A stretch of 35,610 bases of DNA from Deltaproteobacteria bacterium (lineage in GTDB: Bacteria > Myxococcota_A > Polyangia > Nannocystales > Nannocystaceae), in the NCBI GenBank assembly GCA_947492135.1, contig CANLQR010000015.1:1-35610 (forward strand), given 5' to 3'. Below, one piece after another: positions 1 through 9,255 of this stretch. The position numbers were made by a program, and so were the translations under genes. The notes under the pieces are model-generated. The model made no database searches. It had not been told where the DNA came from and saw only the letters and a program-made list of their open reading frames with translations. Within the stretch, counting starts at the first letter, position 1. Each line of letters begins with the position of its first letter.

Positions 1-144
1 GATCGGATCGCCGAGCTCCACCGGATACCAGACCGCGCATACCTTCGACGGATCGTCGGGACGACGAGGTCGCGGCGGTGGCGGACGGACGGTTCGCTGC
101 TTGCCGAGTTCGCCGAACTTGCGAGGTTCAGCGATTTCGCCCAT
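1..144 (-). CDS. Hypothetical protein, N-terminal 48 codons, cut by window edge
   Basis: An open frame on the minus strand starts with ATG at 144 and runs off the left edge without a stop. The visible N-terminus begins MGEIAEPRKFGELGKQR, followed by a Pro/Arg-rich stretch and then VCAVWYPVELGDPI. There is no signal peptide or membrane segment, and no clear Shine-Dalgarno upstream. The residue composition looks like a real soluble protein: the Pro/Arg linker is followed by a hydrophobic, ordered stretch. I do not recognise the family. The roughly 210 bases between this start and the next plus-strand gene contain no other supported gene and probably hold the divergent promoters. Confidence 0.5.
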   Translation of the reverse strand, partial: MGEIAEPRKFGELGKQRTVRPPPPRPRRPDDPSKVCAVWYPVELGDPI

Positions 145-358
145 CGGGCGATCGTGACGGGTCGTCGGTCGCACGGCAACCGCTGCGCACACTGGACCCG
201 CCGTGCGTGGCACTGCGCGCTTGCACGGAAGTGGCCCACGGCGGTCCGAAGGCGGCGCTCCGGTCGCGATCGTCACAGGTCACGCCGCGGATCGAGTGGA
301 TCTATCGAGTGGATCTACTGTAGTTCCCCCGCGATGATGCGATGAACGAGGGGTGAGC

Positions 359-952
359 GTGCCCTCGTTCTGCGGGATGATCTGTCAGAGCGGCTTCGCG
401 GCGATGCGAGCGGAAGGCGACGTCGGTGCCCGTGCGATCGCCTCGATCGATCCTCGATGCGTCGGGGCGCTCACGGGCGTGACGAAGCTCGGTTGGATCC
501 CCGCGCTCAACATGCACACGCTCAACCGTGCGTTCCTCGATCTCGCAGGCGAGTCCCGTTATATCGCGATGTGGAAGCGCCACACGCTCGGCACCTCCGA
601 GCTCGCGTTCTTCCAGGGACTGTTCGCCAGCGCGATCCGGATCTTCGGCAAGACGCCGATGGGACTGACGCGGTGGATCGGTCGAGCATGGGATGTGACC
701 ACCCGCGATCACGGCACCGTCACCGTCACCAACACCGACGATCGCGTGTTGGTGCGACTCACGGGATGTCCCGACGGCGCTTGCCACGAGACGCTCGCGC
801 TGTCGATGAAGGCAACGGTCATCGCACTGCTCGAGATGGCCGGCTGCGTCGCCGATGTCGACATGGACACGACGTCGCTCGCGACCCAAGGCAGCTACAC
901 GATCGTCGGGCGATGGTCCGAGGCCGTCATCGCCGCGAACGATCGGCGGTGA
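359..952 (+). CDS. DUF2378-like (myxobacterial) protein
   Basis: A soluble protein of about 197 residues. GTG codons at 353 and 359 are both possible starts; the GAGGGG just before 353 is better spaced for 359. There is no signal peptide. The pattern resembles the myxobacterial DUF2378/TIGR02265 family: an N-terminal helical part, a central ALNMHTLNRAFLDLAG to LGTSELAFFQGLF segment, a MGLTRWIGRAW helix, then a strand-rich C-terminal half (GTVTVTNTDDRVLVRLTGC) ending in a hydrophobic helix (ATVIALLEMAGC). Proteins of that family are usually about 180-200 residues and are thought to have a heme-NO-binding-like fold, with no established function. The family assignment rests on reading the sequence by eye and is tentative; that the frame is coding is much more certain. 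Confidence 0.6.
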   Translation: MPSFCGMICQSGFAAMRAEGDVGARAIASIDPRCVGALTGVTKLGWIPALNMHTLNRAFLDLAGESRYIAMWKRHTLGTSELAFFQGLFASAIRIFGKTPMGLTRWIGRAWDVTTRDHGTVTVTNTDDRVLVRLTGCPDGACHETLALSMKATVIALLEMAGCVADVDMDTTSLATQGSYTIVGRWSEAVIAANDRR

Positions 953-1233
953 GCCGACGCACTACGGCCGCGCGGTGGCGCGACAGGGCGGCGTGTCGGT
1001 CATGGCTGGTGCGCTCGAGACCGAGCTCGTGAATCTCGAGGATGATCTGCAGGCGCAGCTCACGGCTGCGTGGCTGCACGCGACGGCTGGCTGAGCCCTT
1101 TGCGCCACGCAGATTCAGCGGCGCACGTGTAGGCAGACCGGCGCGACGTGTCGGATCGACTCGATCACGGCGGTGGCCGGCGTCAGCGCCCCTTCGTGCT
1201 GAATCGTCGCGAATCCGAACCGTCCGTACAAGC

Positions 1234-1764
1234 ATGACGATCCGCAAGCTCCTGATGGCGTCGATGATGTCGCTCGTGCTCGGTGGATGCTCGATCTCGT
1301 TCTTGGGCACGCCCACGAACTCCGCGCCGGGCAACAACTACGGCTACGATTGGGGCGGCAAGCCGATGTCCTCCGTCGACTACGGCCAGGACAATCGCGA
1401 GAAGCCGCTGCCCCGTGGATCCGCGCAGAGCGCGAACGATGATGACGAGCCGACGGCGAAGCCGACCGCGCCGCAGCGCGACGAGCCGGTGAAGCCGCCC
1501 GTCCGCAAGAAGCCGGCGCCGCATCGGACGAAGCCGACGCAGCCCGACGCGCAGCCCGACCCGAGCGACACGCCGACGCGTCCCTCGACGGACAAGCCGC
1601 CGACGCGGCGCCCGATCCCGATCCCGAGTGACTCCGACTCGGTCGACAAGCCTTCGCCGCGCCGCCCCGTCGATCGTCCGACGACGAAGCCCGACGACTC
1701 GCCGCGGAAGAAGCCGCAGCTCGTACGCCACGTGCAGCCGAAGCCGACCAGGCCGGCGCGGTAG
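1234..1764 (+). CDS. Pro/Lys/Asp-rich lipoprotein
   Basis: A 176-residue exported lipoprotein. The ATG at 1234 gives a short Lys/Arg N-region, a hydrophobic core and a lipobox LVLGGC with the lipidated Cys at residue 19. After about 45 residues of ordinary sequence (GNNYGYDWGGKPMSSVDYGQD) the rest, residues 65-176, is low-complexity Pro/Lys/Asp/Arg/Thr (KPTAPQRDEPVKPP and similar). It would be extended and highly charged, like a periplasmic spacer. No catalytic domain is seen. The frame is open upstream to 1042, but that part has shadow-like Arg/Ser composition and would bury the signal peptide, so it is excluded. The 281 bases before this gene contain no convincing gene; a 30-codon ORF at 1002-1094 is the only candidate. 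Confidence 0.75.
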   Translation: MTIRKLLMASMMSLVLGGCSISFLGTPTNSAPGNNYGYDWGGKPMSSVDYGQDNREKPLPRGSAQSANDDDEPTAKPTAPQRDEPVKPPVRKKPAPHRTKPTQPDAQPDPSDTPTRPSTDKPPTRRPIPIPSDSDSVDKPSPRRPVDRPTTKPDDSPRKKPQLVRHVQPKPTRPAR

Positions 1765-1879
1765 CTCGCGGTTCGATCAGCGCAGTACGTGCACGTCGTG
1801 CACTCGCGGCTTTCCGTCGCGGGTTTGCGCGGAGCCATTCCGAAATCCCGTCATCCGTTCTGACGTCCAAGAGGTTGTC

Positions 1880-2354
1880 ATGATCACCACGAAGCTCATT
1901 CGATCCGGCGCGACTCTGTTGCTGTGCTCTCCCCTGTTCGCTGGTTAACGGCTCGGCCTCGGACACCGACCTGCCGTCCGACACCAGCTTCTCGTCGCCC
2001 AGCGGCGCCGGCCAAGTCGACAGCTCGGCGTGGACCGAGGCGTTGGCGCAGTTCGGCTCGCCGCTCTGCGCCAACGGCTGCACCACGGAGGAGGGCGCGG
2101 TGCCCTACGCCGGCGACTCGTTCGCCTGGTTCGGCGGCGTTGCCGAAGTCGAGCACGACGCCCGATGGCTCGCCGACGGCAACCTCGGTCATCCCGCGGT
2201 CCGCGGCAACGCGATCAAGGTCGCGCTGGTGCTCGGCTTCACGCTCGTGTCGCTGCCGGTGTTCGCGACGGCGGGGCAGGTCGCGTGGCGCGAGGGGTTG
2301 GCGCTCGCCGTCGGCGGTGCGTTCGGCGGGGTTGCGATGATCGTCGGATGGTGA
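1880..2354 (+). pseudogene. Small exported membrane protein split by a frameshift
   Basis: The ATG at 1880 starts a signal-peptide-like segment (MITTKLIRSGATLLLCSPLFAG) that stops at TAA 1946-1948. The reading frame one base later, open from 1884 and without its own ATG/GTG, continues directly as VNGSASDTDLPSDTS and runs to TGA at 2352-2354. Removing one base near 1943 joins them into a sensible protein of about 157 residues: signal peptide, Ser/Asp-rich segment, a Cys pair (SPLCANGCTTEE), then two membrane helices (IKVALVLGFTLVSLPVFA and LALAVGGAFGGVAMIVGW). The downstream frame alone could start only at TTG 2043, with no export signal. I infer one indel, either real or a sequence error. The family is not recognised. 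Confidence 0.6.
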
Positions 2355-2390
2355 TGGACTCAGCGATGAAAGCGATGGACAGCTGAGGCG

Positions 2391-3641
2391 ATGGTTCGCG
2401 TTCGTGGACTCGATCATCTCGACCCCGCGGTCGTTCCGTTGCCGGTCGGCACCGAGGTCACGACGCGTGTCGATCGCATGCTCGATGATCGTCGTGTCCC
2501 GCAGGGTGCGCTCGGCCGCGTCACGGCGAGCGATGCCGAGCTGTACACCGTCGCGATCGCCGGCGTCGGTGTAGCGAACTATCGACGCGACGAGCTGACG
2601 CCGCGCAATGCCGGGCAGCTCGGCTTCGCGATGCGGCGTGAATCGACGTGGCAGGCGTTGCGACCGTGCGTCGTGCTGGACACCGTCGTGGGCTCGCGCG
2701 CGTGGGGACTCGCCGACGCCGGGTCCGACACCGATCGTCGCGGTGCCTTCGTCGCGCCGCTGGCGTGGACGAGCGGGATCTCGCCGATGCCGGGCGAGCT
2801 GGTCTCGATCGACGGCTCGTCGACGTACTGGGAGATCGGCAAGCTCGTCGGCCAGGCACTGCGCGCCGATCCGAACACGCTCGAGACGCTGTTCGTCGAC
2901 GGCGCGACCGCGTGCGACGAGATGGGGCAGTGGTTGCTCGACGCGCGGGACTGCTTCGTCTCGCAGGCGATCTACGGCAGCTTCGCTCGCTACGCGCTGT
3001 CGCAGGTCGACAAGCTGAGAAAGTCGCTGCGGCTCGCCCAGCACCAGGACCTGCTGCTCGCATGGTTGCGCGAGGACGACTCGCAGACCCTCGATGCGAT
3101 CGCGGCACGGCTCGCGAGAACCGGCGTGCAAGCGCCGACGCCCGCCGACGCGCAGCTCGTCGCGAAGCACTACATCAAGCAGCTCTATCACTCGCTGCAC
3201 GATCGCGGGCTGCTCTCGAGCGCCGACTTCCGTGGGCTCGTCACGTTCGCGAACGAAGGTGGCTCGGCCCCGGAAGCTGCCCGTGAGCTGCGGCCGAAGA
3301 ACGCGTACAACCTGCTGCGCCTGCTCGCGACGGCGATCGCGTGGCTGCGCACCGGCGTGCCGACGTTTCGTGTCGAGGATCCGCTGCGTTCGCGGCTCGT
3401 CGCGATCAAGCGCGGTGAGGTCGAGCTCGCGCACGTGCTCGACGAGGCCGAGCGCCTCGCTCCCGAGCTCGAGGAGGCGCGCCGCGAGACCAAGCTGCCG
3501 CGTCGACCGGATGTGCAGCGCGCGGACGCGCTGCTGCGAACGATCCGCATCGAGGCGGCGCGGCGCAGCATCGTCGGTGCACCGGGCGCGTGGGGGATCG
3601 ACGCTGCCGTGCCCCCGGAGGTCGAATGGGACGACGCGTGA
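2391..3641 (+). CDS. RlaP-type nucleotidyltransferase (DNA polymerase beta superfamily)
   Basis: A 416-residue protein from ATG 2391. Residues 101-118 carry the nucleotidyltransferase signature GSRAWGLADAGSDTDRRG: a Gly-Ser turn, then S112-D113-x-D115 as probable metal ligands. It is followed by YWEIGKLVGQALRADPN (about 146-162), which matches the predicted nucleotidyltransferase family RlaP/YcgL (PF10127). The C-terminal half is helical (SQAIYGSFARYALSQVDKL; KNAYNLLRLLATAIAWL). Residues 14-75 form an extra small beta-rich module (VPLPVGTEVTTRV through VANYRRDELTPR) before the catalytic domain. Family members have been linked to RNA repair by genomic association with RNA ligases; the substrate is unknown. 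A WGR protein and an ATP-dependent ligase follow on the same strand after a 264-base gap, which supports a nucleic-acid end-repair role (inference). Confidence 0.85.
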   Translation: MVRVRGLDHLDPAVVPLPVGTEVTTRVDRMLDDRRVPQGALGRVTASDAELYTVAIAGVGVANYRRDELTPRNAGQLGFAMRRESTWQALRPCVVLDTVVGSRAWGLADAGSDTDRRGAFVAPLAWTSGISPMPGELVSIDGSSTYWEIGKLVGQALRADPNTLETLFVDGATACDEMGQWLLDARDCFVSQAIYGSFARYALSQVDKLRKSLRLAQHQDLLLAWLREDDSQTLDAIAARLARTGVQAPTPADAQLVAKHYIKQLYHSLHDRGLLSSADFRGLVTFANEGGSAPEAARELRPKNAYNLLRLLATAIAWLRTGVPTFRVEDPLRSRLVAIKRGEVELAHVLDEAERLAPELEEARRETKLPRRPDVQRADALLRTIRIEAARRSIVGAPGAWGIDAAVPPEVEWDDA

Positions 3642-3797
3642 TCAGCCGCGCCGCCCCGCGGCCACCAACCGCTCGAGCAAGCGTTGGATCTCGCGCGCCG
3701 CAACGTCCCAGCTCGTGCGCTCCTCGAGATCGAGCTGCACGCCGCGGCGACCGGGGCGACCCGGCAGGTCGTGCCGCCCGTGGATCCGCGACCACAC
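3642..3797 (-). CDS. Possible small ORF or gene remnant (51 residues)
   Basis: On the minus strand between the nucleotidyltransferase and WGR genes, a frame read from GTG 3797 gives VWSRIHGRHDLPGRPGRR, then GVQLDLEERTSWDVAAREI, and ends QRLLERLVAAGRRG. It looks like the C-terminal end of a real protein (a strand, then an amphipathic helix) rather than random antisense. The frame upstream (toward higher coordinates) quickly becomes Arg/Gly-rich and runs into the antisense of the WGR gene. It is either a short gene or the remaining tail of a longer gene that has been deleted. No function is assigned. Its convergent stop at 3642-3644 directly abuts the end of the nucleotidyltransferase gene. Confidence 0.3.
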   Translation of the reverse strand: MWSRIHGRHDLPGRPGRRGVQLDLEERTSWDVAAREIQRLLERLVAAGRRG

Positions 3798-3905
3798 TCC
3801 GCAGCCGCGAACACCTCGGAGGCCACCGGCGCCGGCCCGCTCGCCCCCGCCGCCCGAGCGCTTTTCGCTCTGTCCACGACCGGGTCGACGCCGTAACTTC
3901 GGGTC

Positions 3906-4898
<993 letters not shown>

Positions 4899-4902
4899 TC
4901 CC

Positions 4903-6225
4903 GTGGCTGGCGAGCTCGCCGACGGTGAAACGACTCAGGTGAAGGGGTCGGGCTCCGCTGTCTACACGCTCAAGAACTCGGGCGGCGTGTATTCGTGCAG
5001 CTGCCCGGCGTGGCGCAACCAGGGCGCTGCGCCCGAGCGCCGCACGTGCAAGCACATACGGGCGCTGCGCGGAGTGGAGGCGGAGGCGGCCCGGCTCGGC
5101 GCCGATACCGATGCTTCCCCGGCCCGGATCCCCGCCGAACCCAGCGATGCGCCGCCGCTGCTGCTCGCCCACAGCTGGGAGGATGACGCCGACCTCACCG
5201 GATGGTGGATGAGCGAGAAGCTCGACGGCGTGCGCGCGTACTGGGATGGCGAGCGATTGATCTCGCGCCTGGGCAACACCTTCGTCGCGCCCGAATGGTT
5301 CGTCGCGGGCTTGCCTCGAGATCTGCCGCTCGACGGTGAGCTGTTCTCCGGCCGCAAGCGATTCCAACGGACCGTGGGAATCGTGCGGCGGCAGGATAAA
5401 TCCGACGCGTGGCGCGAGATCGCCTACGTCGTGTTCGACGCACCGAAGCTATTTGGGCCGTTCGAGGAGCGGATGCGAGCGGTCGAGGCCGCCGTGGCCG
5501 CCGCGAACGTCGACTACCTCCGCGCCCACCCGCACGAGCCATGCCGCGGCACCGCGCATCTGCGTCAGGAGCTTGCCCGCGTGGAGGCACTCGGCGGCGA
5601 GGGCCTCATGTTGCGGCGACCCGCCTCGCTCTACGAGGTCGGCCGATCGTCGAGCCTGCTCAAGGTCAAGACCTTCAAGGACGCCGAGGCGCGCGTGATC
5701 GGCCACCAGCCCGGCGCCGGTCGACACAAGGGCAGACTCGGCGCGCTCGCCTGCGAGCTGGCCGATGGGACCCGCTTCTCGGTCGGGACCGGCCTGTCCG
5801 ACGACGAACGCCGCGATCCGCCCGCGATCGGTGCGGTCATCACGTTTCGCTATCAGGAGCTGAGCGACGACGGCGTGCCGCGATTCCCTTCGTATGTCGG
5901 CGTGCGCGACGATGTCGTTTTCCTGCCGAAGGTGGTGCCGACGGTGGAGGTCGCCGCGGATCGGCGCACCGCGAGCCAGCAAAGGGCCGAGGCGGCCGCC
6001 AAGGCCGCTCGGGCGACGAAAACCGTGCGCGAGCAGGACGCCTCGCGGACCTTTCGCGGCCCCAGCCAGACCGTGACGCTCACGCTGCGGGGCGCCGAGC
6101 TGCGCTCGGTCGTCGACGGAGACACCACAGTCCAGAGCTTCGCGACGGGGGCCGACGCCTGGCGGCACGCGGACTCCAGGATCGCGGAGTTGCTAGCGCG
6201 CGGACTCGTCGAGGTGATCGCGTAG
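4903..6225 (+). CDS. SWIM zinc-finger ATP-dependent DNA/RNA ligase with degenerate WGR-like tail
   Basis: A 440-residue protein from GTG 4903. Residues 32-51 form a SWIM zinc finger (C32-x-C34, C49-x-H51), a nucleic-acid-binding module. Residues about 87-345 are an ATP-dependent polynucleotide ligase: motif I SEKLDGVRAYWDG with the adenylated Lys at 106, motif III DGELF (144-148) preceding FQRTVGI, motif IV GGEGLMLRRP (E233), motif V LLKVKTFKDAEARVIG (K254, K256), then an OB-fold-like half (GVPRFPSYVGVRDD). Residues about 385-440 resemble a worn WGR domain (VTLTLRGAELRSVVDGDTT, SFATGADAW, GLVEVIA) with the Trp-Gly-Arg core lost. Ligases of this size usually seal nicks; the SWIM and WGR-like parts and the WGR and RlaP neighbours suggest a specialised repair role (inference). 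Confidence 0.88.
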   Translation: MAGELADGETTQVKGSGSAVYTLKNSGGVYSCSCPAWRNQGAAPERRTCKHIRALRGVEAEAARLGADTDASPARIPAEPSDAPPLLLAHSWEDDADLTGWWMSEKLDGVRAYWDGERLISRLGNTFVAPEWFVAGLPRDLPLDGELFSGRKRFQRTVGIVRRQDKSDAWREIAYVVFDAPKLFGPFEERMRAVEAAVAAANVDYLRAHPHEPCRGTAHLRQELARVEALGGEGLMLRRPASLYEVGRSSSLLKVKTFKDAEARVIGHQPGAGRHKGRLGALACELADGTRFSVGTGLSDDERRDPPAIGAVITFRYQELSDDGVPRFPSYVGVRDDVVFLPKVVPTVEVAADRRTASQQRAEAAAKAARATKTVREQDASRTFRGPSQTVTLTLRGAELRSVVDGDTTVQSFATGADAWRHADSRIAELLARGLVEVIA

Positions 6226-6489
6226 GTGATCCGTCACGGTGCGCCGCGAGACTGCGAGACGTGATCGCCGGGCAACGGTTCCTCACGCCTCGCGTTCAAA
6301 CGCCGCGAGCTCGTTCACAGCAACGGCCCGGCGGTCCGCGATGGGCCCCGCTGCGCTAGAGCTGTGCACCCCTGCGCGAGCGCGGACTGCGATGAGCCGA
6401 GTTGCTCCGACCTAGGCTTTTCGATCGACCTTGCTCTGGGTCGTGCTGCCGTGGATCCTGCCGCAGCGTCCCGTGAGGCGGACGCCCAA

Positions 6490-6939
6490 GTGACCCCGCG
6501 CCGCATCCATCCGCGCCTCGCGTACGCCTTGGCGACCGCGACCACCGTCGCCCTCGGCCTCGCGTCCCGTCGTTTCGCACCGCAGCTCCCGACGTCGGTC
6601 GGCAACTTCGTCACCGCTTACATCGGCGACACGCTGTGGGCCGCGATGGTGTTCCTCGGCGTCTCCACCGTCTTCCCGCACCTCGCAATTCGCTCGCGCG
6701 TCGGGATCGCGCTGGCCTACTGCATCACCACCGAGCTGTCGCAGCTCTATCATGCGCCGTGGATCGACGGCCTGCGTGCGACCCGACTCGGCGGCCTCGT
6801 GCTCGGCTTCGGCTTCCTGTGGAGCGATCTCGTCGCCTACACCGCGGGCGTGCTCGTTGCGGCCGCGCTCGCGCGCGCCGTCCTCTCTGGCTGCGCCGCT
6901 CGCCCGGATACGGCAGCGCGAACAAGTAGAGCCCGCTGA
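6490..6939 (+). CDS. DUF2809 family membrane protein
   Basis: An integral membrane protein of about 149 residues from GTG 6490. Four hydrophobic segments are visible (ALATATTVALGLASRRFAP; YIGDTLWAAMVFLGVSTVF; VGIALAYCITTELSQLYHA; LVLGFGFLWSDLVAYTAGV). The YIGDTLWA, ELSQLYHAPWID and GFLWSDLVAYTAGV patterns are characteristic of DUF2809 proteins, whose function is unknown. The frame is open upstream to 6364, but that stretch is Cys/Ser/Asp-rich and unlike the family, so the GTG just before the first helix is preferred. The last 25 codons have atypical composition and overlap the disrupted minus-strand membrane gene, so the true C-terminus may be shorter or altered. Confidence 0.75.
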   Translation: MTPRRIHPRLAYALATATTVALGLASRRFAPQLPTSVGNFVTAYIGDTLWAAMVFLGVSTVFPHLAIRSRVGIALAYCITTELSQLYHAPWIDGLRATRLGGLVLGFGFLWSDLVAYTAGVLVAAALARAVLSGCAARPDTAARTSRAR

Positions 6940-7202
6940 GCAGCAGCAGCGCGGCGCTATGCCGAGGGCGACGAAAACGGCCGTCATCGCCACCCAGAGC
7001 ACCTTGAACGGGACCGGCGCCGGGATGCCGAGCAAGAGCACGAGCCCGGCGATCGCGAACACGAGTGAGAACACGAGCATGCCCCGCGCCGCGACCACGT
7101 AGGCGAGCGAGGGCACGCGCGGCTCGTGCTGCATCGCCTCGTCGAACTCGCGATCGGCCTCGACCGCGTCGAACCGCTCGTCGTCATTCAGGGCACGAGC
7201 AT
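6890..7202 (-). pseudogene. Three-helix small membrane protein disrupted by frameshift(s)
   Basis: On the minus strand, just downstream of the DUF1963-like gene, one frame reads DDERFDAVEADREFDEAM and then two membrane helices (GMLVFSLVFAIAGLVLLLG; FKVLWVAMTAVFVALGIA). At about 6952-6957 it turns into a Cys/Arg-rich shadow, while the neighbouring frame continues as ALLLLSGLYLFALPYPGERR, an obvious third helix with a basic end. A single indel in a GC-rich run would join them. The start is also unclear: the ATG at 7202, five bases after the upstream stop, is in another frame, and the coding frame has only CTG near its beginning. The gene is probably in operon with the DUF1963-like gene. The family is not recognised. 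Confidence 0.55.
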
Positions 7203-7207
7203 ACCTC

Positions 7208-7882
7208 TCACTGCTCGACCCATGCGCCGTTGGCGTGGACGAACATCCAGCCGCCGCCGCAGAAGTCGACGCCGGCGTCACCGAACAGTCGCCCCGACAT
7301 CTGCAGCAAGAACGCGCCGCGCTGGGCGAGCTCGTTCGCGCGGAACTCGTCCTTGTCTCTGACGAGCAGCGACGGGTTGTACGACGCGACGCCGAGGTAG
7401 CTGTCGGGCGAATCGGGGTACAGGGTCGCGAGGGCGCGCAGCACCGCCGCATGCTCGGAGGCATCGGGCTCGGTGGTCAGGTCGTCGGAGCCCTCGGTAT
7501 GGATCGAGCAGACGAAACTGTCGCCTTCCTTGGTCACCGTCAGTGTCGTGGGACCCAGGCGCCTTAACGATGCCACCGGCAGCACGGTTGCATCGGCCGG
7601 CGCCTCGCCATCGACGGGCTGTTCGGGGCCCAGCATCACGACCGGGAACGGTCGCTCGTTGCCGGCGTAGTCGGACTCCACGTCGCCATCGAGCGTACCG
7701 AACACACACACGCACGCGAGGTCGGGTCGTCCGATCCATGCACCCTCGACGGTGAGCAGGTGGACGAATGGGCGCCCGTCGTCGTCGTGCGGCCAGCTCG
7801 CCGCGGCGATCGGCGGTAGTCCGCCAATTCGAGTGAGTCCGGTGGGCGATTCGGCAGCGCGCTCCAGCTCGTACAGTTCCAT
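7208..7882 (-). CDS. DUF1963/YwqG-like protein
   Basis: A 224-residue soluble protein from ATG 7882. It has a TRIGGLPPIAAASWPHDDDG opening, then PFVHLLTVE and later YLGVASYNPSLLVRDKDE and GAFLLQMSGRLFG, ending FCGGGWMFVHANGAWVE. The 'IGG-P...WP...G.P..HLL' arrangement resembles the DUF1963/YwqG family, whose biochemical role is not settled. There is no signal peptide, and the three Cys are scattered. It is followed on the same strand by the disrupted membrane protein. The family call is by pattern only; coding status is firm, because composition is balanced over the whole length. Confidence 0.6.
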   Translation of the reverse strand: MELYELERAAESPTGLTRIGGLPPIAAASWPHDDDGRPFVHLLTVEGAWIGRPDLACVCVFGTLDGDVESDYAGNERPFPVVMLGPEQPVDGEAPADATVLPVASLRRLGPTTLTVTKEGDSFVCSIHTEGSDDLTTEPDASEHAAVLRALATLYPDSPDSYLGVASYNPSLLVRDKDEFRANELAQRGAFLLQMSGRLFGDAGVDFCGGGWMFVHANGAWVEQ

Positions 7883-7929
7883 GGTCGCGAGGATATCACC
7901 CGTCGATCGTCACCACGACCGGATCCAGA

Positions 7930-9255
7930 TCACCGCGTGAAGCGATGGATGGTCCGGTGCGATGGCGACTCGACCCGACGGCGGCGCCGCAGACCCCAAC
8001 CCAGGGCAAGCCACCACACCGCGCCCCCGCGGCCGCGGCTGTGGTTGCAGGCACAACCAGCAGGCTCGCCCATTGCGCCGAAGCCTGGGGGCAACGCCGC
8101 GTCGTCGTCGGTTGGTTCAGGCACCGAATCGTCGTCGCCCTCATCGGTATCTGTGGGCTCGGTCGTCGACTCGCCACCTCCACTGCTGGTCTCGTCGCCG
8201 GCCTCGAACTCGGACACCCCGATCGTGATCGCGGGGCTCACTCCCGCGTTGCCACCGGCATCGCGAGCCACCGCGTAGATACGGTAATTCCCCGAGGGCG
8301 TATTGGTGGCGGGGAAGGCCCACGGTGGTGCGTGATCGGTCGCGATCAGCTCGTCGTTGACGAACAACTCGATGCTCTGGACCCCAACGTCGTCGGCGGC
8401 ATCGATCTCGATCTCGAATTCGGTACCGGCGAGGAACTCGTCACCGTCGACCGGCGTCGCAATCGACAGCGACGGCCCCTGGGTGTCGAGATTGGCGGCA
8501 CCAAGCAGCGCAAGTAGCTCGGCGTGGGAGTTCTGCTGTCCCGGCGGACAAAACAGCGCGTGTTGCTCGACGCAGTAGGAGATGGGGGTTACGTCCGTGA
8601 ACATCATCTCGGTGCAGGCGTCGACGAAACCGGTCTCACCGGGCCCGAAGGAGTACGACATGATCTCGGTCGGCTCGTACGAATGCTCGAGTCCGAGCGA
8701 GTGCGCAACCTCTTGGCTGACCGTGTGCGCGCGCTCGTTGGCGCTGTACCCATCTTCGGGCCCGTGCCACGCGAAAACGACGTTGTTGCGGTTGTCGCTG
8801 TCGGTACAGTCCAGCGGTGCGATGCCCAGATAGCCTTCGGCGGAATAGGGATTGCTGGGGCTCACGATCGCCATGACGTAGTCGCCTTGCGCCGGCCGAG
8901 CATCGACGATCGAGGCCCCATACGCCGCCCAATCCTGGGCCACCGCCTGCATCAATGCATCCCTTGCGGCGCCCTCACCGAACGGCACGTAGTCGACCGC
9001 AGCCCGCTCGATCCGGCTGGTGTTGGTGCGCGAATCGTCGGTCTCGGCGAAGACAATCGACTCGCCATCGAACGCGAGAAACACGACGATCGGCCGCGCC
9101 TGCAGGGTCGAGGGCGGCGGCATCTCGCTGAGGATTCGTTGGCGCGGCGGGACCAAGGCGCCCCGCGCTGCCGTGGTCAGCAAGCTCCCCGCCGTCAATG
9201 CCAACGCCATACCGGCATGCCTCCACACTCGTCCCTGCCCGGTCGTCGCCGCCAT
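7930..9255 (-). CDS. Secreted metalloprotease-like protein with Ig-like domain and MYXO-CTERM tail
   Basis: A 441-residue exported protein from ATG 9255, with a signal peptide in residues 1-32. The catalytic-like motif is QEVAHSLGLEH (Q181, E182, H185, H191), followed by EIMSYSF with a Met-turn-like M199. This is the zincin HExxHxxGxxH pattern with the first His replaced by Gln. Residues about 285-365 form an Ig-like module (DTQGPSLSIATPVDGDEF, GVQSIELFVNDELIA, YRIYAVARDAGGNAG). A Thr/Ser/Asp/Glu linker leads to a MYXO-CTERM-like tail: AGCACNHS, hydrophobic AVWWLALGWG, then five Arg. Such tails direct surface sorting in myxobacteria. Another 14 residues follow the Arg run, longer than usual. 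It is divergent from the DUF2330 gene. Protease activity is uncertain because of the Gln. Confidence 0.8.
   Translation of the reverse strand: MAATTGQGRVWRHAGMALALTAGSLLTTAARGALVPPRQRILSEMPPPSTLQARPIVVFLAFDGESIVFAETDDSRTNTSRIERAAVDYVPFGEGAARDALMQAVAQDWAAYGASIVDARPAQGDYVMAIVSPSNPYSAEGYLGIAPLDCTDSDNRNNVVFAWHGPEDGYSANERAHTVSQEVAHSLGLEHSYEPTEIMSYSFGPGETGFVDACTEMMFTDVTPISYCVEQHALFCPPGQQNSHAELLALLGAANLDTQGPSLSIATPVDGDEFLAGTEFEIEIDAADDVGVQSIELFVNDELIATDHAPPWAFPATNTPSGNYRIYAVARDAGGNAGVSPAITIGVSEFEAGDETSSGGGESTTEPTDTDEGDDDSVPEPTDDDAALPPGFGAMGEPAGCACNHSRGRGGAVWWLALGWGLRRRRRVESPSHRTIHRFTR

Noticed and set aside
1002-1094. 30-codon ORF beginning MAGALETELVNLEDDLQAQL
   Set aside because: Looks somewhat protein-like but is too short to support and has no clear ribosome binding site; it could be the remnant of a longer gene.
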